This document shows positions 1 to 7,388 of a stretch of DNA of 10,850 nucleotides, in pieces. The notes under the pieces are model-generated. The model saw only the letters and a list, made by a program, of their open reading frames with translations. It made no database searches and had not been told where the DNA came from. The stretch is from Fidelibacterota bacterium. Lineage in GTDB: Bacteria > Fidelibacterota > Fidelibacteria > Fidelibacterales > DSDE01. The translations under genes were made by a program, and so were the position numbers. The stretch lies in assembly GCA_011049095.1 (NCBI GenBank), contig DSDE01000204.1, positions 1-10,850 of the forward strand, written 5' to 3'. Each line of letters opens with the position of its first letter. Position 1 is the stretch's first letter.

Positions 1-1
1 A

Positions 2-3000
2 ATAGATGGTGAAAGCTTTATCATCCACTACCAGTTAGAGGCTGTTAATTTAGAAGAGGTCAGCACGAGTCAGGGAGTCTTTACGCGCATCACTTTCCCC
101 AAAGCTTTTTTTAATCATACCGTTGGCAACCCCGATCTGCCTGGCGCTGCTTTTGCTTTGCGCCTCGACAAACACCAGCAGTATAAAGCCGAGCTGATAA
201 GCGCTGAAAAACGCTCAATATTGCTGAAGTATCCAGCTATACCCAGCAGAGGTATGCTTTTTCGCAACCAGGATGTCGGCGCTATTCCATTTGAGACTGG
301 CTCTGCCTACCTTCATGACGCAGCATATCCGGCTGTCCAGGTCAGCGCTAACGAGCCATATATTTTACACGGTGCAATCGGTATGGCAGTTCATCTATTC
401 CCAGCGCAGTTTTTTCCCGCTGAGAATCGTCTGGAACTCTGCTCTGAAATGATTATACGTCTCACACCTATTGCCGGGAGCGAAGACAGTAGATTAAGCC
501 TTTCTAAACCCAGAGACCGGGCTTTTGAAACTATTTTTCAGCGTCATTTTCTTAATAATGAGCGGTTTGAAGGAAAATTTGATTTTGTCTCAGAATTTGG
601 GCGGATGCTAATTATTGCAAAAGATGCCTTCCTGGGGGATATGGAAGATTTTGTAGACTGGAAGCAGCAAAAGGGATTGACGGTGGAATTGCTGCCGCTT
701 TCTCAGGTGGGGAATAGTATCAACGCCATTAAAAGTGCCATTCAGAGCCGGTATAATCAGCCTGAAGGTCTGGCTTATATTCTGCTGGTAGGGGAATATA
801 ATGAACCGGTGGCTGCCATTGGAAATATTGGTGCCGCCAATGGTGCGCTGGCAGACCCAGTTTATGCTCTTTTAGAAGGTAATGACAATTACCCTGACGC
901 TTTTATTGGCCGCTTTTCTGGAGATAATAGCGATAATATTAAAGTCCAGGTCAATAAAGTCCTCTACTATGAGCGAGATATCACAACGTCTGCAAGCTGG
1001 CTTGCTAAGGGAGCCGGCATTGCTTCCAATCAGGGCCCTGGCGATAATGGCGAATATGACAATCAGCATATGGACATTATTCGAAATAAACTTCTGAATT
1101 ATGGCTATGCTGTGGTTGATCAGATATATGACCCCACGGCAAATTCAAGTATGGTGAGCAATGCCCTGAATGAAGGGCGCGGTATCGTGAACTATGTAGG
1201 TCACGGCAGCACGACCAGTTGGGGCAGCAGCGGATTCAGCAATAGCAATATCAATAGCCTGAACAATTCTGGGAAATATCCCTATATCTTCAGTGTGGCT
1301 TGTGTCAATGGAAATATGAGCTACAATGATTGCTTTGGTGAAGTTTGGCTGCAGGCTGGCACGCCGCAAACCCCCAAAGGAGCTATCGCATTTTATGGCA
1401 GCAGCATCAATCAGTCCTGGAATCCGCCGATGGCTGCTGAAGATGAATATATTGATCTCCTTGTTGATGAGCTTTTTAGCACAGTAGGTGCCCTCTATTT
1501 TCACGGAAGCGCTGCTATGATTGATAAATACGGGTCCAGTGGCGCTGATATGTATCAGACTTGGCATCTGTTTGGGGACCCGACGCTGACAGTAAGGACA
1601 AAAACACCCACGGTCATTGCCGCCGAATATGAAAAGACGCTGATGTCTGGTTCGCAGCTATTCACATTGAACGGAGAGGCCGGGGAAGATATATTCGTCA
1701 GTCTCTGGCAGGGAGAAAGCTTTTTGGGCTCTGCCTACAGTGATGCCAATGGTCTTGTGAGCATTGTATTTTCTCAGCCTGTGGAGATGGGCTTGCCGGT
1801 GGTGATGACTGTTACCGGCCGGAATAAGGTAACGCTCTCTGAGGAGCTCGAAGTGATCACGGCTGATATTCCATATTTGGTGGTGAGCGCTTATCAGTTA
1901 TCAGAGACAAATGGAGCTAATGGGTTGATAGAGGGCCTGGATACCCTTTCTCTGAGCTTTTCTATCAGTAATCTGGGCAATAAGCCCTTGTATAATGCCG
2001 CTGTTTCATTCACTTCAAATGACAGCGACTACATTAGCCTGCTTGCCGAGACCTGGAATTTGGGCACTATTGATTCAGCCACTGTATTCAGCGACTCAAT
2101 TTCTGCCATTTGCTATTTATCTGAAGATGTGCCCGATGGCAAGAGACTTTCGCTCAATATGCTTATAGAAGGGACTTCTCCTGATTCAAATGGTGTAGAT
2201 TCCCTTTATCAATATAGCCATATTCTCAGATTTCAGGCTGTTGCCGGCGTCTTTCAGCTTGAAAAGTATGAAATGACCGACATAGATGGTAATCAGGATG
2301 GTCGTCCCCACAGCAGCGAGACAATGGCGCTGGCATTCACCATTAAAAACCGTGGTCACGGCGAGCTAAAAAGCGGTTCACTCAAGCTGGAAAATCTCAA
2401 CCCTGAGCTGCTTTTTCTTGCTAATGATTCCCTTGCTTTTGGAAATCTGCTGCCAGGCGAGGAAATCAATCTTGGCGATACCCTAAGCTTTCATCTGGCA
2501 GACAGTTTGCCTGCCCAAGTGCCGGCAAAAATTGTATTTAAATGGATAGCCGACGGCTCTGTAAGCAATGATACCATTCGTTTTCTCATTAATCCCGGTG
2601 ATTTTCTGGTTTGGGACCCCGATAAAAATAGTGGCAGCGGGAATCTCATTTATGAAACACTGAGAAATGAATTGGGACTAAATGTAGAGTATTATCGCGA
2701 CTATAAAGATATACCAATCGAAAAGCTAAAATACTATCAGGCTGTTTTTATTACCCTAGGAGTTTACAGCCACACTTATCGTCTGCCGGAGAGTGAAGCT
2801 GTGGCATTTGCCAGCTATCTCGACCAGGGCGGAAATCTCTATCTTGAAGGGGGAGATACCTGGGGCTTTGATCCGCAAACCAGCCTCCATGGGAAATTTG
2901 GCATCGCGTCAGCAGTAGATGGCAGCAGCGATTTGCGGCAGTTGAAGGGCGTGAGCAATACCCTTACCTTTGATATTGAAGCTGCTTATATCGGGCCCAA

Positions 3001-4012
3001 TGCTTTCATCGATCGTATTATCCCATCCAATACGGCTCAGGCTCTGCTGAAAAACTATGTCATCGGATATACTGTAATGGCTGGCCAGGAGACTGAAGCA
3101 TTTAATACCATCGCCGCCACATTTGAGTTGGGCGGGGTTGATAACAGCCAGGGTCAGCGCAGTGAGCTTATTCGTCGCCTTGTCAATTTCCTTTTAGAGG
3201 GTGGGCTCTACAATGTCTGTCCAGATTATGCAAAAGGTGATATTGACCAGGATGGCAAGTTGGGTGTTAATGACTTGGTAAAGATGATTCAGTTTACCTT
3301 TTATCCAGACAGCGCCCAGACCGATTGCCAGTATTGGGCTGCTGATATGGATGATAATCACATCGTAAATATTCTTGATGTGACTATGGGAATACAGCAT
3401 GTCCTGAAAGGAGAGAGAAATTTTTCCAAAGATAGCGGGCAGGAAAGCCATTTTATTGTGCAAGAGCTGGAAAAAGGCTTTAAAATATTGTCTGGTGAAA
3501 CAATTGCCGCGGCTGATATTCGCCTGAAAGGACTATGGGCAGAGTCAGACCTTCCCCATATCGAAGGTTTTCGTCGGTTTACGATTCAGGAAGGCGGCGA
3601 TACTCGAATTATCTGGCTTGATTTGAGTGGAAAAGGACAAAGTTTAGATTTGGTTTTTGAAGACAAGTATTCTATAGATGTGCTTAATTCTGCTGATCTT
3701 ATAGACCTTGCTGGAAACTTTATGAAGCAAGTCAGAGCCTTTTTGCCGGAAAGCTATGAGCTTCAGCCTGTCTATCCAAATCCTTTCAATGCCGCTGTTA
3801 CTATTCCTTTTGCTGTGCCGAATAGGGGAGACATCAGTCTGGCCATTTACAATATCCGCGGTCAGCAAATTCATAACTGGACTTTAGCGCAGCTTGCTCC
3901 AGGCGTTCATCAGGTGCAATGGAATTCCGCTGAAGCAGCCAGCGGCATCTATTTTGTGAAAATGAAAGCGGAAGCTTTTTCTCAGATACAAAAGATGGTC
4001 TTAATTAAATAA
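2..4012 (+). CDS. Gingipain R-like secreted cysteine protease (peptidase C25) with dockerin and T9SS-type C-terminal domain; 5' partial
   Basis: The frame is open from base 2, so the true start lies left of the window and the TTG at 158 is internal. At least 1,336 residues are present. In order: a gingipain-type propeptide (about 2-600); a peptidase C25 domain (about 605-1595) ending in FGDPTL; Ig/CARDB-like beta domains (about 1600-2590); a Rossmann or amidotransferase-like region opening with FLVWDPD (about 2600-3190); a type I dockerin with two Asp-rich calcium loops (about 3236-3415); and an 83-residue C-terminal domain starting LQPVYPNPFN (3761-4009) and ending KMVLIK. The catalytic His is in NYVGHG (codon 1202) and the Cys in VACVNG (codon 1301), 33 residues apart as recalled for RgpB. 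The Asp in EYDNQH (codon 1058) aligns with the RgpB Arg-pocket Asp. The likely role is a calcium-binding, secreted endopeptidase cutting after Arg; the substrate is unknown. No terminator separates it from the next gene. Confidence 0.9.
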   Translation: MDGESFIIHYQLEAVNLEEVSTSQGVFTRITFPKAFFNHTVGNPDLPGAAFALRLDKHQQYKAELISAEKRSILLKYPAIPSRGMLFRNQDVGAIPFETGSAYLHDAAYPAVQVSANEPYILHGAIGMAVHLFPAQFFPAENRLELCSEMIIRLTPIAGSEDSRLSLSKPRDRAFETIFQRHFLNNERFEGKFDFVSEFGRMLIIAKDAFLGDMEDFVDWKQQKGLTVELLPLSQVGNSINAIKSAIQSRYNQPEGLAYILLVGEYNEPVAAIGNIGAANGALADPVYALLEGNDNYPDAFIGRFSGDNSDNIKVQVNKVLYYERDITTSASWLAKGAGIASNQGPGDNGEYDNQHMDIIRNKLLNYGYAVVDQIYDPTANSSMVSNALNEGRGIVNYVGHGSTTSWGSSGFSNSNINSLNNSGKYPYIFSVACVNGNMSYNDCFGEVWLQAGTPQTPKGAIAFYGSSINQSWNPPMAAEDEYIDLLVDELFSTVGALYFHGSAAMIDKYGSSGADMYQTWHLFGDPTLTVRTKTPTVIAAEYEKTLMSGSQLFTLNGEAGEDIFVSLWQGESFLGSAYSDANGLVSIVFSQPVEMGLPVVMTVTGRNKVTLSEELEVITADIPYLVVSAYQLSETNGANGLIEGLDTLSLSFSISNLGNKPLYNAAVSFTSNDSDYISLLAETWNLGTIDSATVFSDSISAICYLSEDVPDGKRLSLNMLIEGTSPDSNGVDSLYQYSHILRFQAVAGVFQLEKYEMTDIDGNQDGRPHSSETMALAFTIKNRGHGELKSGSLKLENLNPELLFLANDSLAFGNLLPGEEINLGDTLSFHLADSLPAQVPAKIVFKWIADGSVSNDTIRFLINPGDFLVWDPDKNSGSGNLIYETLRNELGLNVEYYRDYKDIPIEKLKYYQAVFITLGVYSHTYRLPESEAVAFASYLDQGGNLYLEGGDTWGFDPQTSLHGKFGIASAVDGSSDLRQLKGVSNTLTFDIEAAYIGPNAFIDRIIPSNTAQALLKNYVIGYTVMAGQETEAFNTIAATFELGGVDNSQGQRSELIRRLVNFLLEGGLYNVCPDYAKGDIDQDGKLGVNDLVKMIQFTFYPDSAQTDCQYWAADMDDNHIVNILDVTMGIQHVLKGERNFSKDSGQESHFIVQELEKGFKILSGETIAAADIRLKGLWAESDLPHIEGFRRFTIQEGGDTRIIWLDLSGKGQSLDLVFEDKYSIDVLNSADLIDLAGNFMKQVRAFLPESYELQPVYPNPFNAAVTIPFAVPNRGDISLAIYNIRGQQIHNWTLAQLAPGVHQVQWNSAEAASGIYFVKMKAEAFSQIQKMVLIK

Positions 4013-4028
4013 TGAAAAGGAGAACAAA

Positions 4029-5123
4029 ATGAAAAAAGTGGTAGTTCTGATTCTGCTTGCTGTATTTGCCGTGGCAGCAATGGGACAAAGCCTGGAAGAG
4101 AACCTTGAAAAGCTGGCGGAAGACAACGCTACCAGTTATGTCAGGCCTTTAGTCACTGGTTTTGGCGTAGCGATGAATAGCGGTCTGTTTAAGAAAGCCA
4201 AGACCCAAACCGGACTGATTCCGCCTATAGGAGTGGACCTTGGGCTGGCAGCCAGCGTGGCACTTATTCCTGAAACCGCAGACAAATACAGCTATGATCT
4301 TTCTGCGTTGGAGATTAGCCATGATGTTAGTAATTTAGGCCTTCCTGGCCTTGATACTCTGACCTTGTCATTTGGGCAGCTTTATAATGGCGTTCAAGGG
4401 GAAACAGCTACCATCTCAAGTGATGAGGATGGCGCAGTTGTAGGGAAAAAATCTCGCGATGAGATGCAGGCGGCCATTCGACAAACCCTCATCGAGCAAG
4501 GTGTGCCAATCAATACACCTGGTTTAGATCAGACGGCTGCGAGTCTTGCTGAAGAGCTGTATAATGTGCTGAACGATTTTCGTTTTCCAAATGGATTGAA
4601 TCTGATGGCAGTGCCAATGTTAGTGCCGCAGGCAAATCTTAGGGTAAGAATTCCCCTTTTGCCAGTTAATCTGGAGCTGAGCCTGCGTGGGCTTCCTGAA
4701 TTTGAGCTGGATGATGTGGGCACAATTGCCATTTATGGTGGTGGCCTCCGCTCCAGTCTGCCAGTCCCCATTATTGATGTGGCTGTGGGTGCTTATTACC
4801 AGCTTATGAAAATTGGTGATTTTTATGAAGCTACCAATATGAATGTGCATGCCGAGCTCGGAAAATCATTGGGAGCGCTGGGTTTTAGTATTTCACCATA
4901 CGTTGGCGCCGGCCTTGACCAGACCAATGTAACCCTCAGTTATGGATTTGAAAATGTAGATGGCAGCACCCAACAGTTGGAATTTTCCATTGACGGTGAT
5001 AACAGCCTTCGCTATACTGCCGGTGTCACCCTGCAGATTCCGTTTCTCTATCTCAATGCTGAAGCCGCTCAGGTTGGCGATTATCAGTCCGCGACACTCT
5101 CTCTTGGCGTCATATTCAAATAG
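4029..5123 (+). CDS. DUF6588-like secreted or outer-membrane protein
   Basis: A 364-residue protein of unknown function. It opens with a clear signal peptide: MKK, a hydrophobic run of about 15 residues, and a probable signal peptidase I site near AAMG/Q. The first mature segment (EENLEKLAEDNATSYVRP, then LVTGFG and LNSG-like text) resembles the DUF6588 family, recalled from memory and not searched. The second half consists of alternating hydrophobic/polar stretches with many Gly and aromatic residues (for example YGGGLRSSLP, LGALGFSISPYVGAGLD) and ends in SATLSLGVIFK, which fits an outer-membrane beta-barrel. The ATG is well supported by AAGGAG at 4017-4022 with a 6-base spacer. It starts 16 bases after the protease stop with no terminator between them, so the two are probably co-transcribed. 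Whether it helps export or anchor the protease is unknown. Confidence 0.75.
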   Translation: MKKVVVLILLAVFAVAAMGQSLEENLEKLAEDNATSYVRPLVTGFGVAMNSGLFKKAKTQTGLIPPIGVDLGLAASVALIPETADKYSYDLSALEISHDVSNLGLPGLDTLTLSFGQLYNGVQGETATISSDEDGAVVGKKSRDEMQAAIRQTLIEQGVPINTPGLDQTAASLAEELYNVLNDFRFPNGLNLMAVPMLVPQANLRVRIPLLPVNLELSLRGLPEFELDDVGTIAIYGGGLRSSLPVPIIDVAVGAYYQLMKIGDFYEATNMNVHAELGKSLGALGFSISPYVGAGLDQTNVTLSYGFENVDGSTQQLEFSIDGDNSLRYTAGVTLQIPFLYLNAEAAQVGDYQSATLSLGVIFK

Positions 5124-5139
5124 CGGTTGTTTACACATT

Positions 5140-5178
5140 AAAAAATGCAGGCGTCCGCAAACGTCTGCATTTTTTTTT
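5140..5178 (+). terminator. Rho-independent terminator after the DUF6588-like gene
   Basis: A 10-bp stem (ATGCAGGCGT, 5145-5154, with ACGTCTGCAT, 5161-5170; one G-U pair) with a 6-base loop CCGCAA is followed by eight T. The A-run before the stem can extend the pairing. It lies 17 bases after the stop codon and separates the protease operon from metF. Confidence 0.9.
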
Positions 5179-5207
5179 GCACTCTTTTATAAAAATGACC
5201 ATATTTT
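5176..5207 (+). promoter_or_regulatory. Candidate metF-metK promoter, possibly giving a leaderless mRNA
   Basis: TTGCAC at 5177-5182 and CATATT at 5200-5205 are 17 bases apart, a plausible -35/-10 pair whose upstream box overlaps the T-run of the preceding terminator. Read as a Bacteroidetes-type promoter it is TTTG (5176-5179), 20 bases, then CATATTTT (5200-5207). Either reading puts transcription start within a few bases of the metF ATG at 5214. The hexamers are imperfect, so this is tentative. Confidence 0.35.
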
Positions 5208-5213
5208 AGCAGG

Positions 5214-6161
5214 ATGAAAGTCACAGAACATATAGAAAATGCAAGGCAGCCTCTCTTTAGTTACGAGATATTGCCTCCCAGGCGTGGACACAGTGCTGAC
5301 AAGCTTATGCAGATTGTCAATGAGCTTTTGCCGCTTCAGCCGCCGTATATAGATGTCACAAGCCATTCAGCCCGAATGCTTACAAAAAAATGTGCCGATG
5401 GCAGCAGTCGACAGATTGTTCGCAAAAAAAGGCCAGGCACCATCAGCATCTGCGGTGTGATTCAAAACCGCTATCATATTGACACAGTAGCGCATCTCTT
5501 GTGTCAGGGTTTTAGCCGTGAAGAGACAGAAGACGCCCTGATAGACCTGAATTTTCTGGGCATCCAGAATGTGCTGGCGCTTCGTGGCGATACTTTAGCT
5601 TATGAGAAAGACTTAGCGCCTGATCGCAGCCTAAATAATTATGCTGCTGACCTTGTTACACAGATTCACAAGCTGCGCCAAGGAGAATATCTGGAAGGCG
5701 GGCAGCCGGGGGATATTATTGATATGTGCATCGGAGTGGCAGGATATCCTGAAAAACATTACGAATCACCCGATATAGAGACGGATATTCAATTTCTCAA
5801 GGAAAAGATTGAAGCAGGCGCTGATTATATCGTTACCCAAATGTTCTTTGAGAATGCCAGTTTTTTTGCCTTTGTGGAAAGAGTCAGAGCGGCAGGTATT
5901 CAGGTTCCGGTGATACCAGGTATAAAAATTCTCAGGAACCTAAGGCAATTGGAGCGTTTACCCGAGACTTTTCATATTCATATTCCAGAGGAGCTGAAAG
6001 GCGAGATGCTTTCGGCGCCGGAATATGGCAGCGAGATTGGTATTCGCTGGGCACACCGTCAAGTGGAAGGCCTGTTGGCATCGGGTGTGAAAAATATCCA
6101 TTTTTACATAATGAATGAAGTGGAAAGCGTAAAAAAGACGCTGAAAAAGTTTACGATATGA
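5214..6161 (+). CDS. metF: Methylenetetrahydrofolate reductase
   Basis: A 315-residue FAD-dependent enzyme that reduces 5,10-methylene-THF to 5-methyl-THF, the methyl donor for methionine synthesis. The TIM-barrel catalytic domain fills the protein, with none of the extra regulatory domain of eukaryotic enzymes. Visible signatures are FSYEILPPR (Glu18, equivalent to the active-site Glu of E. coli MetF), ALIDLNFLGIQNVLALRGD (Asp126 in LRGD), ADYIVTQMFFE (Gln209) and VPVIPGIK. Text such as ADGSSRQIVRKKRPGTISIC resembles Bacteroidetes MetF. The start is constrained by an in-frame TGA at 5196, and ATG 5214 is the only sensible choice. There is no properly spaced Shine-Dalgarno, since the only AGG abuts the ATG. 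Its TGA (6159-6161) ends where the metK ribosome-binding site begins, so the two form an operon. Confidence 0.97.
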   Translation: MKVTEHIENARQPLFSYEILPPRRGHSADKLMQIVNELLPLQPPYIDVTSHSARMLTKKCADGSSRQIVRKKRPGTISICGVIQNRYHIDTVAHLLCQGFSREETEDALIDLNFLGIQNVLALRGDTLAYEKDLAPDRSLNNYAADLVTQIHKLRQGEYLEGGQPGDIIDMCIGVAGYPEKHYESPDIETDIQFLKEKIEAGADYIVTQMFFENASFFAFVERVRAAGIQVPVIPGIKILRNLRQLERLPETFHIHIPEELKGEMLSAPEYGSEIGIRWAHRQVEGLLASGVKNIHFYIMNEVESVKKTLKKFTI

Positions 6162-6171
6162 AAGGAATCAA

Positions 6172-7314
6172 ATGAAAAACCAAAACTATTTATTCACATC
6201 TGAATCAGTATCTGAGGGGCATCCTGATAAGATTTGCGATCAAATCTCAGATTGCGTAGTAGATGAGTGCTTGAAGCAGGATCAATATTCAAGAGTGGCT
6301 TGCGAAGTTTTTACGACGACTGGTATGGTCCTGGTAGGCGGAGAAATTACCACCACTGGATATGTGGATGTGCAAGAGATTGCCCGCGGAATCGTTAAGA
6401 AAATAGGCTATGACCGCGCCGAGTATGGTCTTGATTATAAATCTATGGCTGTTATCAGTACTATTCACAAGCAGAGCCACGATATTTCTATGGGGGTAGA
6501 AAAGGGCGGCGCCGGAGATCAGGGGATGATGTTTGGCTTTGCCTGCAATGAAACGCCCGAACTGATGCCCGCGCCAATTATGTTTGCCCATAGTCTGGTG
6601 CGTGAATCAGCCAGACTCCGGCGGGAAGGCGAAGTCTCATGGTTTCGGCCCGATGCAAAAAGTCAAGTGACCATCGAGTATGAAGGCTTTACGCCTAAAA
6701 GAATACACACAGTAGTCATTGCACAGCAGCATGACCCTAATTATCAGCAAGCGGAGATTAAACAAACTATTTTAGAAAAACTGATACGGCCCGTCTTGGA
6801 ACCTACTGGGCTTTTTGATGAAAAGACACTGATTAAAGTCAATGAGACGGGCAAATTTGAAATTGGCGGCCCCGATGGCGATGCAGGTCTCACAGGGAGA
6901 AAAATAATTGTGGATACCTATGGCGGGATGGGACGCCATGGCGGAGGCGCTTTCAGTGGCAAAGATGCCACGAAAGTTGACCGAAGCGGAGCATATATGG
7001 CACGCTATATTGCCAAGAATATTGTGGCAGCCCAATTATGTGACCGTGTTGAGGTACAGCTTGCTTATGCAATTGGTGTTGCTGAGCCCATTTCTATAAT
7101 GATTGATACCTTTGGCACTGGTAGAGTTGCGGAATCTAAACTCAAAAAAGCAGTGCTGGATATATTTCCCCTCACACCCACGGGAATAATAGATTATTTG
7201 CAATTGCGAAGACCAATCTTTAAATCCACAGCAGCCTATGGTCATTTTGGAAGACCTGAATTTTGCTGGGAAAAAACCGATAAAGTCCAAGACCTAGCGA
7301 CAGCTCTGCTTTAA
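6172..7314 (+). CDS. metK: S-adenosylmethionine synthase (methionine adenosyltransferase)
   Basis: A full-length, 380-residue cytosolic enzyme making S-adenosylmethionine from methionine and ATP, releasing phosphate and pyrophosphate; the family forms dimers or tetramers. Diagnostic motifs are all present: SESVSEGHPDK (His17), the hexapeptide-type GAGDQG (113-118) followed by MMFGFA, GGPDGDAGLTGRKIIVDTYGG, and the glycine-rich GGGAFSGKD (257-265) followed by ATKVDRS. The length matches the bacterial family and no key residue is missing. ATG 6172 has AAAGGA at 6161-6166 with a 5-base spacer. It is the second gene of an operon with metF, linking supply of 5-methyl-THF to use of methionine; no methionine synthase is in the window. 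A terminator follows 16 bases after the stop. Confidence 0.98.
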   Translation: MKNQNYLFTSESVSEGHPDKICDQISDCVVDECLKQDQYSRVACEVFTTTGMVLVGGEITTTGYVDVQEIARGIVKKIGYDRAEYGLDYKSMAVISTIHKQSHDISMGVEKGGAGDQGMMFGFACNETPELMPAPIMFAHSLVRESARLRREGEVSWFRPDAKSQVTIEYEGFTPKRIHTVVIAQQHDPNYQQAEIKQTILEKLIRPVLEPTGLFDEKTLIKVNETGKFEIGGPDGDAGLTGRKIIVDTYGGMGRHGGGAFSGKDATKVDRSGAYMARYIAKNIVAAQLCDRVEVQLAYAIGVAEPISIMIDTFGTGRVAESKLKKAVLDIFPLTPTGIIDYLQLRRPIFKSTAAYGHFGRPEFCWEKTDKVQDLATALL

Positions 7315-7330
7315 ACTATTATTTGGTAAT

Positions 7331-7359
7331 AAAAAAGGGCGCTTATAGCGCCCTTTTTT
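7331..7359. terminator. Bidirectional terminator between metK and cmk-rpsA
   Basis: A perfect inverted repeat: AAAAAAGGGCGCT (7331-7343), loop TAT, AGCGCCCTTTTTT (7347-7359). Each strand has a GC-rich stem followed by six U, so it can stop transcription of metK from the left and of the cmk-rpsA gene from the right. Confidence 0.93.
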
Positions 7360-7388
7360 ATTTATTATGAAAAAGCTGAAAAGCTTGC

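Noticed and set aside
1145..1567. 140-codon minus-strand frame inside the protease gene
   Set aside because: It lies opposite the conserved catalytic C25 domain and has no family resemblance; a shadow of the real gene.
158..4012. TTG at 158 as the start of the gingipain-like gene
   Set aside because: The same frame is open back to base 2 and the upstream codons carry gingipain propeptide text (for example a GNPDLPG motif), so the gene begins outside the window.
5124..5213. SAM riboswitch before metF-metK
   Set aside because: The 90-base gap is largely taken up by a simple hairpin terminator for the previous gene. I could not recognise SAM-I or SAM-II core elements or an alternative antiterminator pairing.
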